From Streptomyces violaceoruber (lineage in GTDB: Bacteria; Actinomycetota; Actinomycetes; Streptomycetales; Streptomycetaceae): a DNA stretch of 64,000 bases. The translations under genes and the position numbers were made by a program. Shown piece after piece: positions 33,109 to 41,372 of this stretch. Within the stretch, counting starts at the first letter, position 1. The number at the start of each line of letters is the position of its first letter. Location: the NCBI GenBank assembly GCA_000720805.1, contig JODI01000001.1, positions 124,001-188,000 on the forward strand, given 5' to 3'. The notes beneath the pieces are model-generated. The model ran no database searches. It was given only the letters and a program-made list of their open reading frames with translations, and was not told the DNA's origin.

Positions 33109-34706
33109 CGGCCTTCGACTACATCGTGGTGGGCGCCGGTTCCGCGGGCTGCGTGCTCGCGAGCCGTCTCTCCGAGGATCCCGGGACGTCCGTCCTGCTG
33201 ATCGAGGCGGGCGGCAAGGACACCACACCACTGATCAGGATGCCGAAAGGGTTCGGCAAGCTGCTGGGTGACCCCCGGTTCGCCTGGCACTACCCCGTCG
33301 AGCCGGTGGGCCCGAGCGGGCGGGTCGAGCACTGGGTCCGGGGCCGGACGCTCGGCGGGTCCAGCTCGGTCAACGGCATGGTCTACAACCGCGGTGACCG
33401 CGCCGACTACGACGAACTGGAGCGGCTCGGCAACCCCGGCTGGGGCTGGGACACCATGCTGCCGGTCTTCAAGCGGATCGAGGACAACGCGCTCGGCGCG
33501 TCCGAGGTGCGCGGCGCCGGCGGCCCGCTGCACGTCTCCACCGCACCGGAGCCGGAGCCGCTCTGCGAAGAGGCCATCGACGCCGGAACCGGCCTCGGCT
33601 GGCGCCGCACCGAAGACCTCAACGCGAGCGACGACGAACGCATCGGCTACGCCATGGCCACCATCAAGAAGGGACAGCGGTTCAGCGCCGCCCGCGCCTT
33701 CCTGCACCCGGTCGCGGACCGGCCGAACCTGACCGTCTCGGTGGACACCCTCGTGACGCGCGTCCTCGCCGAGCACGGCAGAGCCGTCGGTGTGCGCGCC
33801 CGCAGCGAGGGCCGGGAGGCCGACTTCCGGGCCCGGCGCGAGGTGATCCTCTCGGCCGGCAGCATCGCCACGCCCAAGATCCTCCAGCTGTCCGGCATCG
33901 GTCCGGCCGAGACACTGAAATCGGCCGGCGTCGACGTCCTGGTCGACAGCCCTCATGTGGGCGGCCGGATGCGCGAGCACCGCTGTTTCGTCGTCCAGTA
34001 CCGGCTGAAGGACGACCTCGGTTACAACAAGGACCTGAGCACTCCGCTGCGGCAGGCCCTGTCGGGGGCGAGATACCTCGCCACCCGCCGCGGCCCCCTG
34101 GCCGCCCCCGCCTTCGACGTCATCGCCTTCTTCAAGACCCGCCCCGAACTCGCGCGCCCCGACGCGCAGTTGCTCATCGCACCGGTGTCCCTGCTGCCGG
34201 ACGTCCCCGGCAAGGAGACCGGCGTGGAACGCGAGCCCGGGGTGATGGGCCTCGGCTACATCCTGCGCCCCACCGCCGAGGGCGGCCTGCACATCACCTC
34301 GGCCGACCCCGACGCCCCCCTCACGATCACGCCGAACTACTACGGCTCGGACCACGACCGCACGGTGGGCACCGCCCTCTTCCGGCGCATGCGGGAACTC
34401 TTCGAGACCGGTCCGATCGCCGGCCGGATCACCGGCGAGACCCTGCCGGGCCCCGCGGTCCGCGAGGACCAGGAGATCATCGACGCGGGCCTCGAACACG
34501 GCCGCTGCGGCTATCACGCGATCGGCACCTGCGCGATGGGCCCGGCCGAGGACGACGTCGTCGACGGCCGGCTGCGCGTGCGCGGGATCGAGGGCCTGCG
34601 GGTCGTCGACTGCTCGGTCATGCCGACCATGGTGTCCGGCAATCTGAACGCGCCGATCATGGCCATGGCATGGAGGGCGGCCGACTTCATCCTGGGGACG
34701 GTCTGA
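33105..34706 (+). CDS. GMC-family FAD-dependent oxidoreductase
   Basis: A 533-residue glucose-methanol-choline oxidoreductase that oxidises an alcohol. The N-terminal FAD motif is GAGSAGCVLASRLSE with EAGG following. The GMC signatures are GRTLGGSSSVNGMVYNRG and SAGSIATPKILQLSGIGP, and the catalytic His sits in CGYHAIGTCAMG; the partner Asn is in SGNLNAPIMAMA. The ATG overlaps the previous stop. With a crotonase upstream it may oxidise a hydroxyl group of a hydrated intermediate; choline dehydrogenase-like activity is the family alternative. Confidence 0.92.
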   Translation: MTAFDYIVVGAGSAGCVLASRLSEDPGTSVLLIEAGGKDTTPLIRMPKGFGKLLGDPRFAWHYPVEPVGPSGRVEHWVRGRTLGGSSSVNGMVYNRGDRADYDELERLGNPGWGWDTMLPVFKRIEDNALGASEVRGAGGPLHVSTAPEPEPLCEEAIDAGTGLGWRRTEDLNASDDERIGYAMATIKKGQRFSAARAFLHPVADRPNLTVSVDTLVTRVLAEHGRAVGVRARSEGREADFRARREVILSAGSIATPKILQLSGIGPAETLKSAGVDVLVDSPHVGGRMREHRCFVVQYRLKDDLGYNKDLSTPLRQALSGARYLATRRGPLAAPAFDVIAFFKTRPELARPDAQLLIAPVSLLPDVPGKETGVEREPGVMGLGYILRPTAEGGLHITSADPDAPLTITPNYYGSDHDRTVGTALFRRMRELFETGPIAGRITGETLPGPAVREDQEIIDAGLEHGRCGYHAIGTCAMGPAEDDVVDGRLRVRGIEGLRVVDCSVMPTMVSGNLNAPIMAMAWRAADFILGTV

Positions 34707-34756
34707 TCCAGTATCGGGAGATCTGGCCGAAACATTGTGGTGGTTTGTTTGACCTG

Positions 34757-34795
34757 TTAGCGTCCGGTCGGCGCACATTCAGCTGAATGCGCTAA
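34757..34795. promoter_or_regulatory. Nested palindrome upstream of the GH1-like gene
   Basis: CATTCAGCTGAATG (34776-34789) is a perfect 14-bp palindrome. It lies within an outer inverted repeat TTAGCG (34757-34762) and CGCTAA (34790-34795). The gene starts 27 bases downstream. It may be an operator, or a terminator of the GMC transcript. Confidence 0.5.
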
Positions 34796-34821
34796 ACCAT
34801 TGACCGCCTGGACGGTAAACC

Positions 34822-36237
34822 GTGAGCGATGGTTTCCTGCACGAATCCCTTCGCCGTGTCGACTGGGGGGTCGCCACCGCCGACACCCTCGCGGCCCCGC
34901 CGCCGCCTCTGCCGGAGCGTGGCGGACACTTCCGGCAGTGGACCGACGACCTCCGGCGGCTGACCGGCGTCGTCGCGGACACACACCGCATGGTGGCCGG
35001 ATGGCCGCAGCTGCAGCCCGACGGCCCCGGCGACTGGGACCTGCACGCCCTGGACCGCTGTGACCGGGCGCTCGACGCCCTGCTCGCGCAGGGCACCCGG
35101 CCCTGTGTCACCCTGCTCGACCGTTCGCTGCCGCCATGGCTGGACGCGGCCGGCGGCTGGCTCGCCCGCGACACCGCCGAGCACTTCGCCGCCTACGCCG
35201 CCGAGCTGGGCCGTCGTTTCGGCGACCGGGTGGAACGCTGGATCACCTCGACCGACCTCGCCGGTCCCACACTCGCGGACCACGTGGCCGGAATGTATCC
35301 CCCGAGCCGGGGCGCGGGCCGGGCCGGGCTGCCCGCGGTCCACCACATCCTGCTCGCCAACGGGCTCGCCACCCAGGCCCTCAGGGCCACCGGCGTCCGC
35401 GGCCGGATCGGGACCACGGTCACCCTTGTCGGCGGTTACCCGGCCACCGACGACCCGTACGACCGCCTCGCCCTGGAGCGCCTGGAGAGCTGGACCAACC
35501 GGCTCTTCCTGGACCCCCTGCTGCTCGGTGAGCACATGGTGACCGAGGAGGACGTCTCACCCGTCGAGGCCACCGGCTGCGTGCACCCCGGCGACCTGGA
35601 GACCATCGCCACCGAGCAGGACCTGCTGGGCCTGTCCTGGCACACCCCGTTCCGGGTCACCGCACCGGAGAACCTGCCCCGCGTGCTGCCGACGAGGACG
35701 TGTCAGAGCGCCCTCAACGAGGTGAACCGCCTGCTCGTGGGCCTCGGCTTCGCGATCGTCCCCTTCGACGACGTGGAGACCACCGCCTACGGCTGGCCGA
35801 TCATCCCCGAAGGACTCGCCGACGCCGTCGCCGAACTGTACGAGCTGTACGGCGAGGTGCTGCCGCCGCTGTCCGTCGTCGACAACGGCATGGGCGACCT
35901 GGACCTGGTCGACGACAGCGGACACAGCGACGACGACCGGCGTCGGGCCCTGCTGCGCGCCAGGCTGTCCTGGCTGGCCGGACTCACCGCGGCCGGTGTG
36001 GACGTGTGCGGCTACGAGTACTGGTCGGTCCTCGACAACCTGGAGGCCAAGTTCCGCTACACCCGCCTCTACACGATGGCGGTCCCGGACCACGAGGCCC
36101 CGCCGCGCCCACCGATCCCCTCCGACTGGCTGCGCCGCGGTGCCTTCGCCGGCGCCGCCGTACCCGAGGAGGGCCGCGCGAGGGGCCTGAGCCTGGTGCC
36201 GTCCCCGCGTCGGACGCGGGGCGCGGGAGCCTCGTAG
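34822..36237 (+). CDS. Degenerate GH1 (beta-glucosidase fold) protein with both catalytic Glu changed to Asp
   Basis: A 471-residue protein with the overall GH1 layout. RRFGDRVERWITSTDLAGPT (131-150) aligns with the acid/base region (WxTxNEP) and YEYWSVLDNLEAKFRYTRLY with the C-terminal WSLxDNxEW block. At the acid/base site NEP is replaced by TDL (Asp145), and at the nucleophile site TENG is replaced by VDNG (Asp354). Normal GH1 hydrolysis is therefore unlikely. It may be a binding protein or catalyse something else. It begins with a GTG with a weak ribosome-binding site after a palindromic region. Its 3' end lies in a repeat array. Confidence 0.75.
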   Translation: MSDGFLHESLRRVDWGVATADTLAAPPPPLPERGGHFRQWTDDLRRLTGVVADTHRMVAGWPQLQPDGPGDWDLHALDRCDRALDALLAQGTRPCVTLLDRSLPPWLDAAGGWLARDTAEHFAAYAAELGRRFGDRVERWITSTDLAGPTLADHVAGMYPPSRGAGRAGLPAVHHILLANGLATQALRATGVRGRIGTTVTLVGGYPATDDPYDRLALERLESWTNRLFLDPLLLGEHMVTEEDVSPVEATGCVHPGDLETIATEQDLLGLSWHTPFRVTAPENLPRVLPTRTCQSALNEVNRLLVGLGFAIVPFDDVETTAYGWPIIPEGLADAVAELYELYGEVLPPLSVVDNGMGDLDLVDDSGHSDDDRRRALLRARLSWLAGLTAAGVDVCGYEYWSVLDNLEAKFRYTRLYTMAVPDHEAPPRPPIPSDWLRRGAFAGAAVPEEGRARGLSLVPSPRRTRGAGAS

Positions 36238-36348
36238 TCACCGCGTCGGACGCGGGGCGGGGAGCCTCCTAGTCCCCCGTCCGGACGCGGGGCGCCGGAA
36301 CCTCGCGGAGGTCCTGCCCCGGGCTCAGGAGGCCGGAGCCTCGTAGTC
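36203..36348. repeat. Hairpin-bearing repeat array covering both convergent gene ends
   Basis: Three degenerate copies of a unit of about 34-37 bp start at 36203, 36241 and 36275. Each contains a CCGCGTC/GACGCGG-type stem followed by GGAGCCTCNTAGT. A 14-base piece, GGAGCCTCGTAGTC, occurs at 36226-36239 and again at 36335-36348, within the end of the MaoC gene. The stop codon of the GH1-like gene lies in the first copy. It probably acts as a transcription terminator. Confidence 0.7.
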
Positions 36349-36825
36349 CCTGCCGCGGATCAGCCGCACCGGCGTGTAGACGAGGACGTCCTCGTCCCGC
36401 TGGTTGCGTACGGTGATCCGGCTGGTCACCACGCCCCGTCCCGGCTTGCTGGAGGGCCGGGACCCCGTGGTCTCCACGACGGCGTACACGGTGTCGCCGG
36501 CGTACACCGGACCCAGCACGTCGAGTTCCATGTGCAGGAAGGCGAGGCCCGTGCCGTGCAGCACGTTCGTCTGCAGGACGAGCCCTTCGGCGATGCAGTA
36601 GGTCAGTCCCCCCGGGACCAGCCGCCCCGTGTAGCCGCCGTCCGCGGCGTGCGAGGCGTCCCAGAAGAGGGGCTCGGTGAAGCCTCCCCAGGTGACGAAG
36701 TTGACCAGATCTGTCTCCGTGATGGTGCGGCGGGCGGTCCTGAAGACCTGCCCGACCGGCATCTCCTCATACGTCAACCCCTTGACCAGCAGGGGGACCT
36801 CGGTGGTGGTCTGCTGCGGCGCCAT
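36325..36825 (-). CDS. MaoC-like hot-dog fold dehydratase
   Basis: A 166-residue hot-dog protein of the MaoC/acyl dehydratase group, expected to hydrate an enoyl-CoA. LTYEEMPVGQVFRTARRTIT leads, then TETDLVNFVTWGGFTEPLFW and GRLVPGGLTYCIAEGLV, which fits the helix with the catalytic pair, though the usual D-x4-H is not obvious. ATG at 36825 follows GAGAGGAAC. It forms a minus-strand pair with the 36849 crotonase, 23 bases upstream. Confidence 0.82.
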   Translation of the reverse strand: MAPQQTTTEVPLLVKGLTYEEMPVGQVFRTARRTITETDLVNFVTWGGFTEPLFWDASHAADGGYTGRLVPGGLTYCIAEGLVLQTNVLHGTGLAFLHMELDVLGPVYAGDTVYAVVETTGSRPSSKPGRGVVTSRITVRNQRDEDVLVYTPVRLIRGRDYEAPAS

Positions 36826-36848
36826 GATCGGTTCCTCTCGTACGGTGG

Positions 36849-37670
36849 TCACAGGTCGAGCGGGTGCTTGCCGCCGACGCCCTCGAAGTCCGCGGTGCGC
36901 TTCTCCCGGTGCGCGGCCAGTCCCTCGACGACCTCGTGCCCGCCGAACCCGAAGAACTCCAGCCCCAGCGAGGCCTCGAAGATCGGCTGGGCGGTGCGGT
37001 ACCAGTGATTGAGGGACCGCTTCGTCCAGCTGATCGCGCTGGCCGGCCCGGCGGCCAGAGCGGTCGCCACCCGCAGGGCCTCGGTGTGCACGTCGGCGTC
37101 GTCCACGCACTTCGACACCAGCCCGATCCGTTCGGCCTCCTCGCCGGTGAGCGTCTCGCAGGTGAGCAGGTAGTACTTGGCCTTGGCCATGCCGCACAGC
37201 AGCGGCCAGCAGATGGCGGCGTGGTCGCCGGCGGCGACCCCGAGACGCGTGTGCCCGTCGACGATCTTCGCCGTGCGGGCCGCGATCGAGATGTCCGCGA
37301 GCATGCCGATGACGAGCCCCGCGCCCACCGCCGGGCCGTGGATCGCGGAGACGACCGGCTTGGAGCAGTTGAGCACCCCGTAGACCATGTCCCGCGCCTC
37401 CCGCATCACCCGGGCGCGCACCGCGTAGTCCTCGGTCATGGCCTCGATGGAGTCGAAGGTCCCGCCTGCCGAGAACGCCCGGCCCGCCCCCTGGACGAGC
37501 ACCGCGCGGGTCTCCTCGTCCCGGTCCACGACGGCCCAGATGTCGGCGAGCTCGCCGTGCATCCGAGGGTCCACGGCGTTGAGGTTCGGGGCGTCGAGCA
37601 CGATACGGAGCACGCCGGGCGCGGGCCGTTCGAAGGTCAGGCTCGTGAACGGGGCGTAGGGATCGGTCAC
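36849..37670 (-). CDS. Crotonase-fold protein, paralogue of 31289, lacking catalytic glutamates
   Basis: A 273-residue crotonase-fold protein. [35 protein letters not shown] and [20 protein letters not shown] form the core. Both catalytic Glu positions are replaced (AGLVIG and [14 protein letters not shown]), as in the 31289 protein. Hydrolase, isomerase or C-C cleavage activity is possible, as known for various crotonases. The GTG at 37670 follows CAGGAG. The divergent promoter it shares with the 37780 operon carries the AT-rich element. Confidence 0.85.
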   Translation of the reverse strand: MTDPYAPFTSLTFERPAPGVLRIVLDAPNLNAVDPRMHGELADIWAVVDRDEETRAVLVQGAGRAFSAGGTFDSIEAMTEDYAVRARVMREARDMVYGVLNCSKPVVSAIHGPAVGAGLVIGMLADISIAARTAKIVDGHTRLGVAAGDHAAICWPLLCGMAKAKYYLLTCETLTGEEAERIGLVSKCVDDADVHTEALRVATALAAGPASAISWTKRSLNHWYRTAQPIFEASLGLEFFGFGGHEVVEGLAAHREKRTADFEGVGGKHPLDL

Positions 37671-37685
37671 GTCGCGCTCCTGGTG

Positions 37686-37718
37686 TATTCAGTGCGGATA
37701 CTATAATTATCTAACTGT
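37686..37718. promoter_or_regulatory. AT-rich bipartite element in the 36849/37780 divergent promoter
   Basis: TATTCAGT, a 7-base spacer, then CTATAATTATCTAACTGT. The same arrangement with the same spacing and identical 18-base second part is at 48949-48981. It includes TATAAT and GATAAT (other strand), so it may overlap the promoter -10 boxes themselves. Confidence 0.65.
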
Positions 37719-37779
37719 ATCGAAGGGTGGGCGGCAAGCGGGCCGCACGTGACGTTGCACGGAGGACGGGAAGTTCGGC

Positions 37780-38904
37780 ATGGATCTCACCTTCAGCGAG
37801 GAACAGGACGAACTGCGCAAGGTCGTCCGCTCGTTCCTCGCCAAGCACTCCGACGAGGCGACCGTGCGCCGCCTGGCCGCCGACCCGCAGGGCCACGACC
37901 CGGTCGTCTGGCGACGGATGGCCGGCGAACTCGGCCTGCAGGGGCTCGCCGTACCGGAGGAGTACGGCGGCTCGGGCTTCGGCTACGTCGACCTCGGCAT
38001 CGTCTTCGAGGAGACGGGCCGCGCGCTGCTGTGCGGGCCGTACTTCGCCACCGTCGCCCTGGCCGCTCAGGCGCTGCTGCGCTGCGGCGACGAGCAGGCG
38101 CGAGCCGACCTCCTGCCGGGCATCGCGTCCGGCGATACGGTCGCCACTCTGGCGCTCACCGAGGACAGCGGCCGCTGGGACGAGCGGGGCGTCCGGCTCA
38201 CCGCCGACCACGACGGAAAGGGCGGCTGGCGACTGACCGGCGTGAAGACGTACGTCCCCGACGCGTGCCTCGCCGACCTGCTCCTGGTCGCCGCCCGCAC
38301 CCCCTCGGGCATCAGCCTCCTGGCCGTCGAGACCACCGACGCGCCCGGCCTCACCCGCACCGCCCTGCCCACCCTCGACCAGACCCGCAAACAGGCCCGG
38401 ATCGAGTTCACGGACACCCCCGCCCGCCTCCTGGGCCCCGAGGGCGCGGCCTGGCCCGCCCTCGAACGCACCCTCGCCACCGCCGCCGTACTCCTGGCCG
38501 CCGAACAGGTCGGGGGAGCCACGGCCGCCCTGGACGGCGCCGTGGCGTACGCCAAGATCCGCGAGCAGTACGGCCGGCCCATCGGCTCGTTCCAGGGGAT
38601 CAAGCACAAGTGCGCCGACATGCTCATGGAGATCGAGTCCGCCCGCTCGGCCGCGTACGGCGGGCTGTGGGCGCTGGACGCGGGCGACGAGACGGAGACC
38701 GCGATCGCCGCCGCCCTCGCGCAGGCCTTCTGCTCGGAGGCGTTCACCAAGGTCGCCGCGGACAACATCCAGGTCCACGGCGGCATCGGCTTCACCTGGG
38801 AACACCCCGCGCACCTGTACTTCAAGCGGGCCAAGAGTTCCGAGGTACTGCTCGGCACACCGTCGTACCACCGGGAACTGCTCGCCGCCCGGCTCGGCAT
38901 CTGA
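37780..38904 (+). CDS. Acyl-CoA dehydrogenase (beta-type of an adjacent pair)
   Basis: A 374-residue ACAD of the 6829/30101 subfamily: LQGLAVPEEYGGSGFG, YGRPIGSFQGIKHKCADM and HGGIGFTWEHPAHLYFKRAKSSE. LALTEDSGRWDERG lies where SEPxxGSD normally is, and no IYEGT-like Glu motif is present. The ATG follows CACGGAGGA. The next gene, 20 bases on, is an alpha-type ACAD, mirroring the 5588/6829 pair in the opposite order. A heterotetramer is inferred. Confidence 0.87.
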   Translation: MDLTFSEEQDELRKVVRSFLAKHSDEATVRRLAADPQGHDPVVWRRMAGELGLQGLAVPEEYGGSGFGYVDLGIVFEETGRALLCGPYFATVALAAQALLRCGDEQARADLLPGIASGDTVATLALTEDSGRWDERGVRLTADHDGKGGWRLTGVKTYVPDACLADLLLVAARTPSGISLLAVETTDAPGLTRTALPTLDQTRKQARIEFTDTPARLLGPEGAAWPALERTLATAAVLLAAEQVGGATAALDGAVAYAKIREQYGRPIGSFQGIKHKCADMLMEIESARSAAYGGLWALDAGDETETAIAAALAQAFCSEAFTKVAADNIQVHGGIGFTWEHPAHLYFKRAKSSEVLLGTPSYHRELLAARLGI

Positions 38905-38924
38905 GACCTCAGGGAGAAGCTGAC

Positions 38925-40103
38925 ATGGAGCTGGACTTCGGGCCCGCCGTACGCGACTTCCGCGAGGAGGTGCGGGACTGGCTGGCGGACCACCTCGTGG
39001 GGGAGTTCGCCGAGCACCGGGGCGTGGGCGGCCCCACCGACGGAGCGGCCTGGGAGGTCCGCCTCGCCTGGGACCGTGAGCTGTCCGCGGGCGGCTGGCT
39101 GGGCGTCGGCTGGCCCCAGGAGTACGGCGGACGCGGGCTCGGACTGCTGGAGGAGATCGTCTTCGAGTACGAGTACGCCCGTGTGAACGCCCCGTACCGG
39201 GCCACCGTCAACGCCCTCGACCTGCTCGGCCCGATGCTCCTCAAGATGGGCAGCGACGCGCAGAAGAAGCGCTTCCTGCCGCCGATCCTGGCCGTCGAGG
39301 AACTGTGGGGCCAGGGCTTCAGCGAACCCGGCGCCGGCTCCGACCTGGCGTCCGTGCGCACGCGGGCCGAACGGGACGGCGACCAGTGGGTGGTCAGCGG
39401 ACAGAAGGTGTGGACGTCGTTCGGCATCCACGCCGACTGGGTCTACGTCCTCACCCGCACCGACCCGCGGTCCGCGCGGCACAAGGGCCTGAGCCTGCTG
39501 CTGGTGCCCACGGACCAGCCCGGCGTGGAGATCCGCCCCATCCGCAACCTCGCCGGCCAGGACGAGTTCGCCGAGATCTTCCTCTCCGACGCGCGCACCG
39601 GCGCGGACATGGTCGTCGGCGAGGTCGGCCAGGGCTGGCGTACCGCGATGGCCACGCTCGGCATCGAGCGCGGCACCACGCTCCTGCCCCAGCAGCTCAC
39701 CTTCGAGCGGGAGGCCGAGGCACTGATCGACCTGGCCCGGGAGCGGGGCGCGCTCGACGATCCGATGCTGCGCCGCCGCATCGTCGACGCCTGGATCTCC
39801 GTACGCATCATGCGCACCACCAACCTGCGGACCATCGCCGAACTGACCGCCGGCCGCACGCCGGGAGCACAGGCCACCACCGCGAAGCTGTACGCCTCGA
39901 CCCGGCACCAGCAACTCGGCCAGCTGGCCACGGAGCTGGCGGGCCCTGCCGGACAGATCGTCGGCGAGGACTACGCCCTGGACCGTCGGCAGCGCTCCTT
40001 CCTGCTCGCCCTCGCGGAGACGATCTACGGCGGGTCGAGCGAGATCCAGCGCAACATCATCGGGGAACAGGTCCTCGGTCTGCCGAAGGAGCCGCGCCCG
40101 TGA
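38925..40103 (+). CDS. Acyl-CoA dehydrogenase (alpha-type of an adjacent pair)
   Basis: A 392-residue ACAD beginning MELDFGPAVRDFREEV. WLGVGWPQEYGGRGL, QGFSEPGAGSDLASVRT and GQKVWTSFGIHADW are intact. The C-terminal motif is ETIYGGSSEIQRNIIGEQVLG, with Gly where MCAD has the catalytic Glu. GGGAGAAG precedes the ATG. It shares an operon with the 37780 ACAD, a SnoaL-like protein and an SDR. Related to the 60519 protein by SEPGAGSD/DAGSD and RNI(I/L)xExVLGLP(K/R)EP. Confidence 0.88.
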   Translation: MELDFGPAVRDFREEVRDWLADHLVGEFAEHRGVGGPTDGAAWEVRLAWDRELSAGGWLGVGWPQEYGGRGLGLLEEIVFEYEYARVNAPYRATVNALDLLGPMLLKMGSDAQKKRFLPPILAVEELWGQGFSEPGAGSDLASVRTRAERDGDQWVVSGQKVWTSFGIHADWVYVLTRTDPRSARHKGLSLLLVPTDQPGVEIRPIRNLAGQDEFAEIFLSDARTGADMVVGEVGQGWRTAMATLGIERGTTLLPQQLTFEREAEALIDLARERGALDDPMLRRRIVDAWISVRIMRTTNLRTIAELTAGRTPGAQATTAKLYASTRHQQLGQLATELAGPAGQIVGEDYALDRRQRSFLLALAETIYGGSSEIQRNIIGEQVLGLPKEPRP

Positions 40104-40612
40104 CGTCGCTCGAGGACCGCGTCGACCGCGTCGAGTCGCAGCTCGCCATCCAGCAACTGCCCATCCGTTACGCGCTCGCCGTGGACGGCCGCGACCTCGA
40201 CGCCTGGGTCGGCTGCTTCCGGCCCGACGTGGACATGGGGCGCCACGGCCGCGGGCGGGCTGTCCTGCGGCAGCACATCGAGCCCCAGGTGCGCGGCTTC
40301 CACCGGTCGGTCCACCAGATCTGCGGTCACCGGATCGAGTTCACCGGCCGCGACACGGCGACCGGCGCGGTGTACTGCCGGGCCGAGCACGAGGTGGGGG
40401 AGCGGTGGATCGTGATGGCGATCTGCTACTGGGACGACTACGCGCGCGTGGCCGGCGACTGGTACTTCTCCCGGCGCCGTGAGCAGCACTGGTACGCGGC
40501 CGACGTCACCGAGCGCCCGCAGACGGTGGGCTTCGTCGGCTGGGAAGGAGCCGGAGAGCCGGCGCTGCCCGAGGCCTTCCCCTCCTGGGCGGCCTTCTGG
40601 AAGGAGACATGA
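40100..40612 (+). CDS. SnoaL/NTF2-like domain protein
   Basis: A 170-residue cone-shaped alpha+beta-barrel protein of the SnoaL-like type. SQLAIQQLPIRYALAVDGRDLDAW at the N-terminus and WIVMAICYWDDYARVAGDWYFSRRRE at the C-terminal strand are characteristic. Members act as isomerases, dehydratases or hydrolases on small hydrophobic molecules, or bind ligands. It overlaps the ACAD upstream (GTGA) and the SDR downstream (ATGATG), so it is tightly coupled to both. It may act on a cyclic intermediate, an inference only. Confidence 0.78.
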   Translation: MTSLEDRVDRVESQLAIQQLPIRYALAVDGRDLDAWVGCFRPDVDMGRHGRGRAVLRQHIEPQVRGFHRSVHQICGHRIEFTGRDTATGAVYCRAEHEVGERWIVMAICYWDDYARVAGDWYFSRRREQHWYAADVTERPQTVGFVGWEGAGEPALPEAFPSWAAFWKET

Positions 40613-41367
40613 TGGCACGGTTGTCCGGGAAGACGGCGCTGGTCACCGGCGGAGGGCAAGGAGTGGGCCGCGGCATCGCGCTCGCGCTGGCCGCCGAGGG
40701 GGCGGCCGTGGTGATCACCGGCCGCACCGAAGGCAAGCTGAAGGACACGGCCGGGGAGATCACCGAACGCGGCGGCCGGGCGTACACCGTGGTCGGGGAC
40801 GTGGGGGAGCGGGACGACGTCGACCGCATGGTGGCCGAGACGGTACGGGAGTTCGGCGGCCTCGACGTGCTCGTCAACAACGCGCAGTCCTCGGTGCAGC
40901 GCCGACTGGCTCAGACGTCGTACGACGATGTCGAACTCGCCTACCGCAGCGGCCCGTTGGCCGCGTTCCACGCGATGCAGGCCGCCCTGCCCCACCTCAA
41001 GGAGAGCCGCGGCTCGGTCGTCAACCTGGGTTCCTCGGCCGCGGTGCAGGGCGAGGCGACCTTCGCGGCGTACGCGATGGCCAAGGAGGCGATCCGCGGT
41101 CTGAGCCGGGTGGCCGCGCGGGAGTGGGGCGCGTACGGGATCCGGGTGAACGTCATCTGTCCGGCCGCGCTCAGCCCGGCCGCGGAGGACTATCTCGCCG
41201 CTCACCCGCAGAAGGTGGAGGAACTCGCCCGGCAGATCCCGTTGGGCCGGCTCGGGGACCCGGAGGCGGACATCGGCCGGGCGGTGGCCGCCCTCGTCAG
41301 CGACGACATGGCCTATCTGACGGGTGCGACGCTGATGCTGGAGGGCGGTCGGACGCTGATCGGGTGA
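40609..41367 (+). CDS. Short-chain dehydrogenase/reductase
   Basis: A 252-residue classical SDR with TGGGQGVG at residues 13-20 for the cofactor. The usual NNAG is NNAQ (VLVNNAQSSVQRR), an uncommon substitution. VNLGSSAAVQGEATFAAYAMAKEA gives the Ser and Tyr-x-x-x-Lys. The C-terminus is LTGATLMLEGGRTLIG. The last gene of the 37780-41367 operon, converging on a CoA-transferase 5 bases away. Confidence 0.85.
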   Translation: MMARLSGKTALVTGGGQGVGRGIALALAAEGAAVVITGRTEGKLKDTAGEITERGGRAYTVVGDVGERDDVDRMVAETVREFGGLDVLVNNAQSSVQRRLAQTSYDDVELAYRSGPLAAFHAMQAALPHLKESRGSVVNLGSSAAVQGEATFAAYAMAKEAIRGLSRVAAREWGAYGIRVNVICPAALSPAAEDYLAAHPQKVEELARQIPLGRLGDPEADIGRAVAALVSDDMAYLTGATLMLEGGRTLIG

Positions 41368-41372
41368 CGCTG

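Noticed and set aside
36203..36308. CRISPR array
   Set aside because: Units are adjacent and degenerate with no unique spacers, and no cas genes are present.
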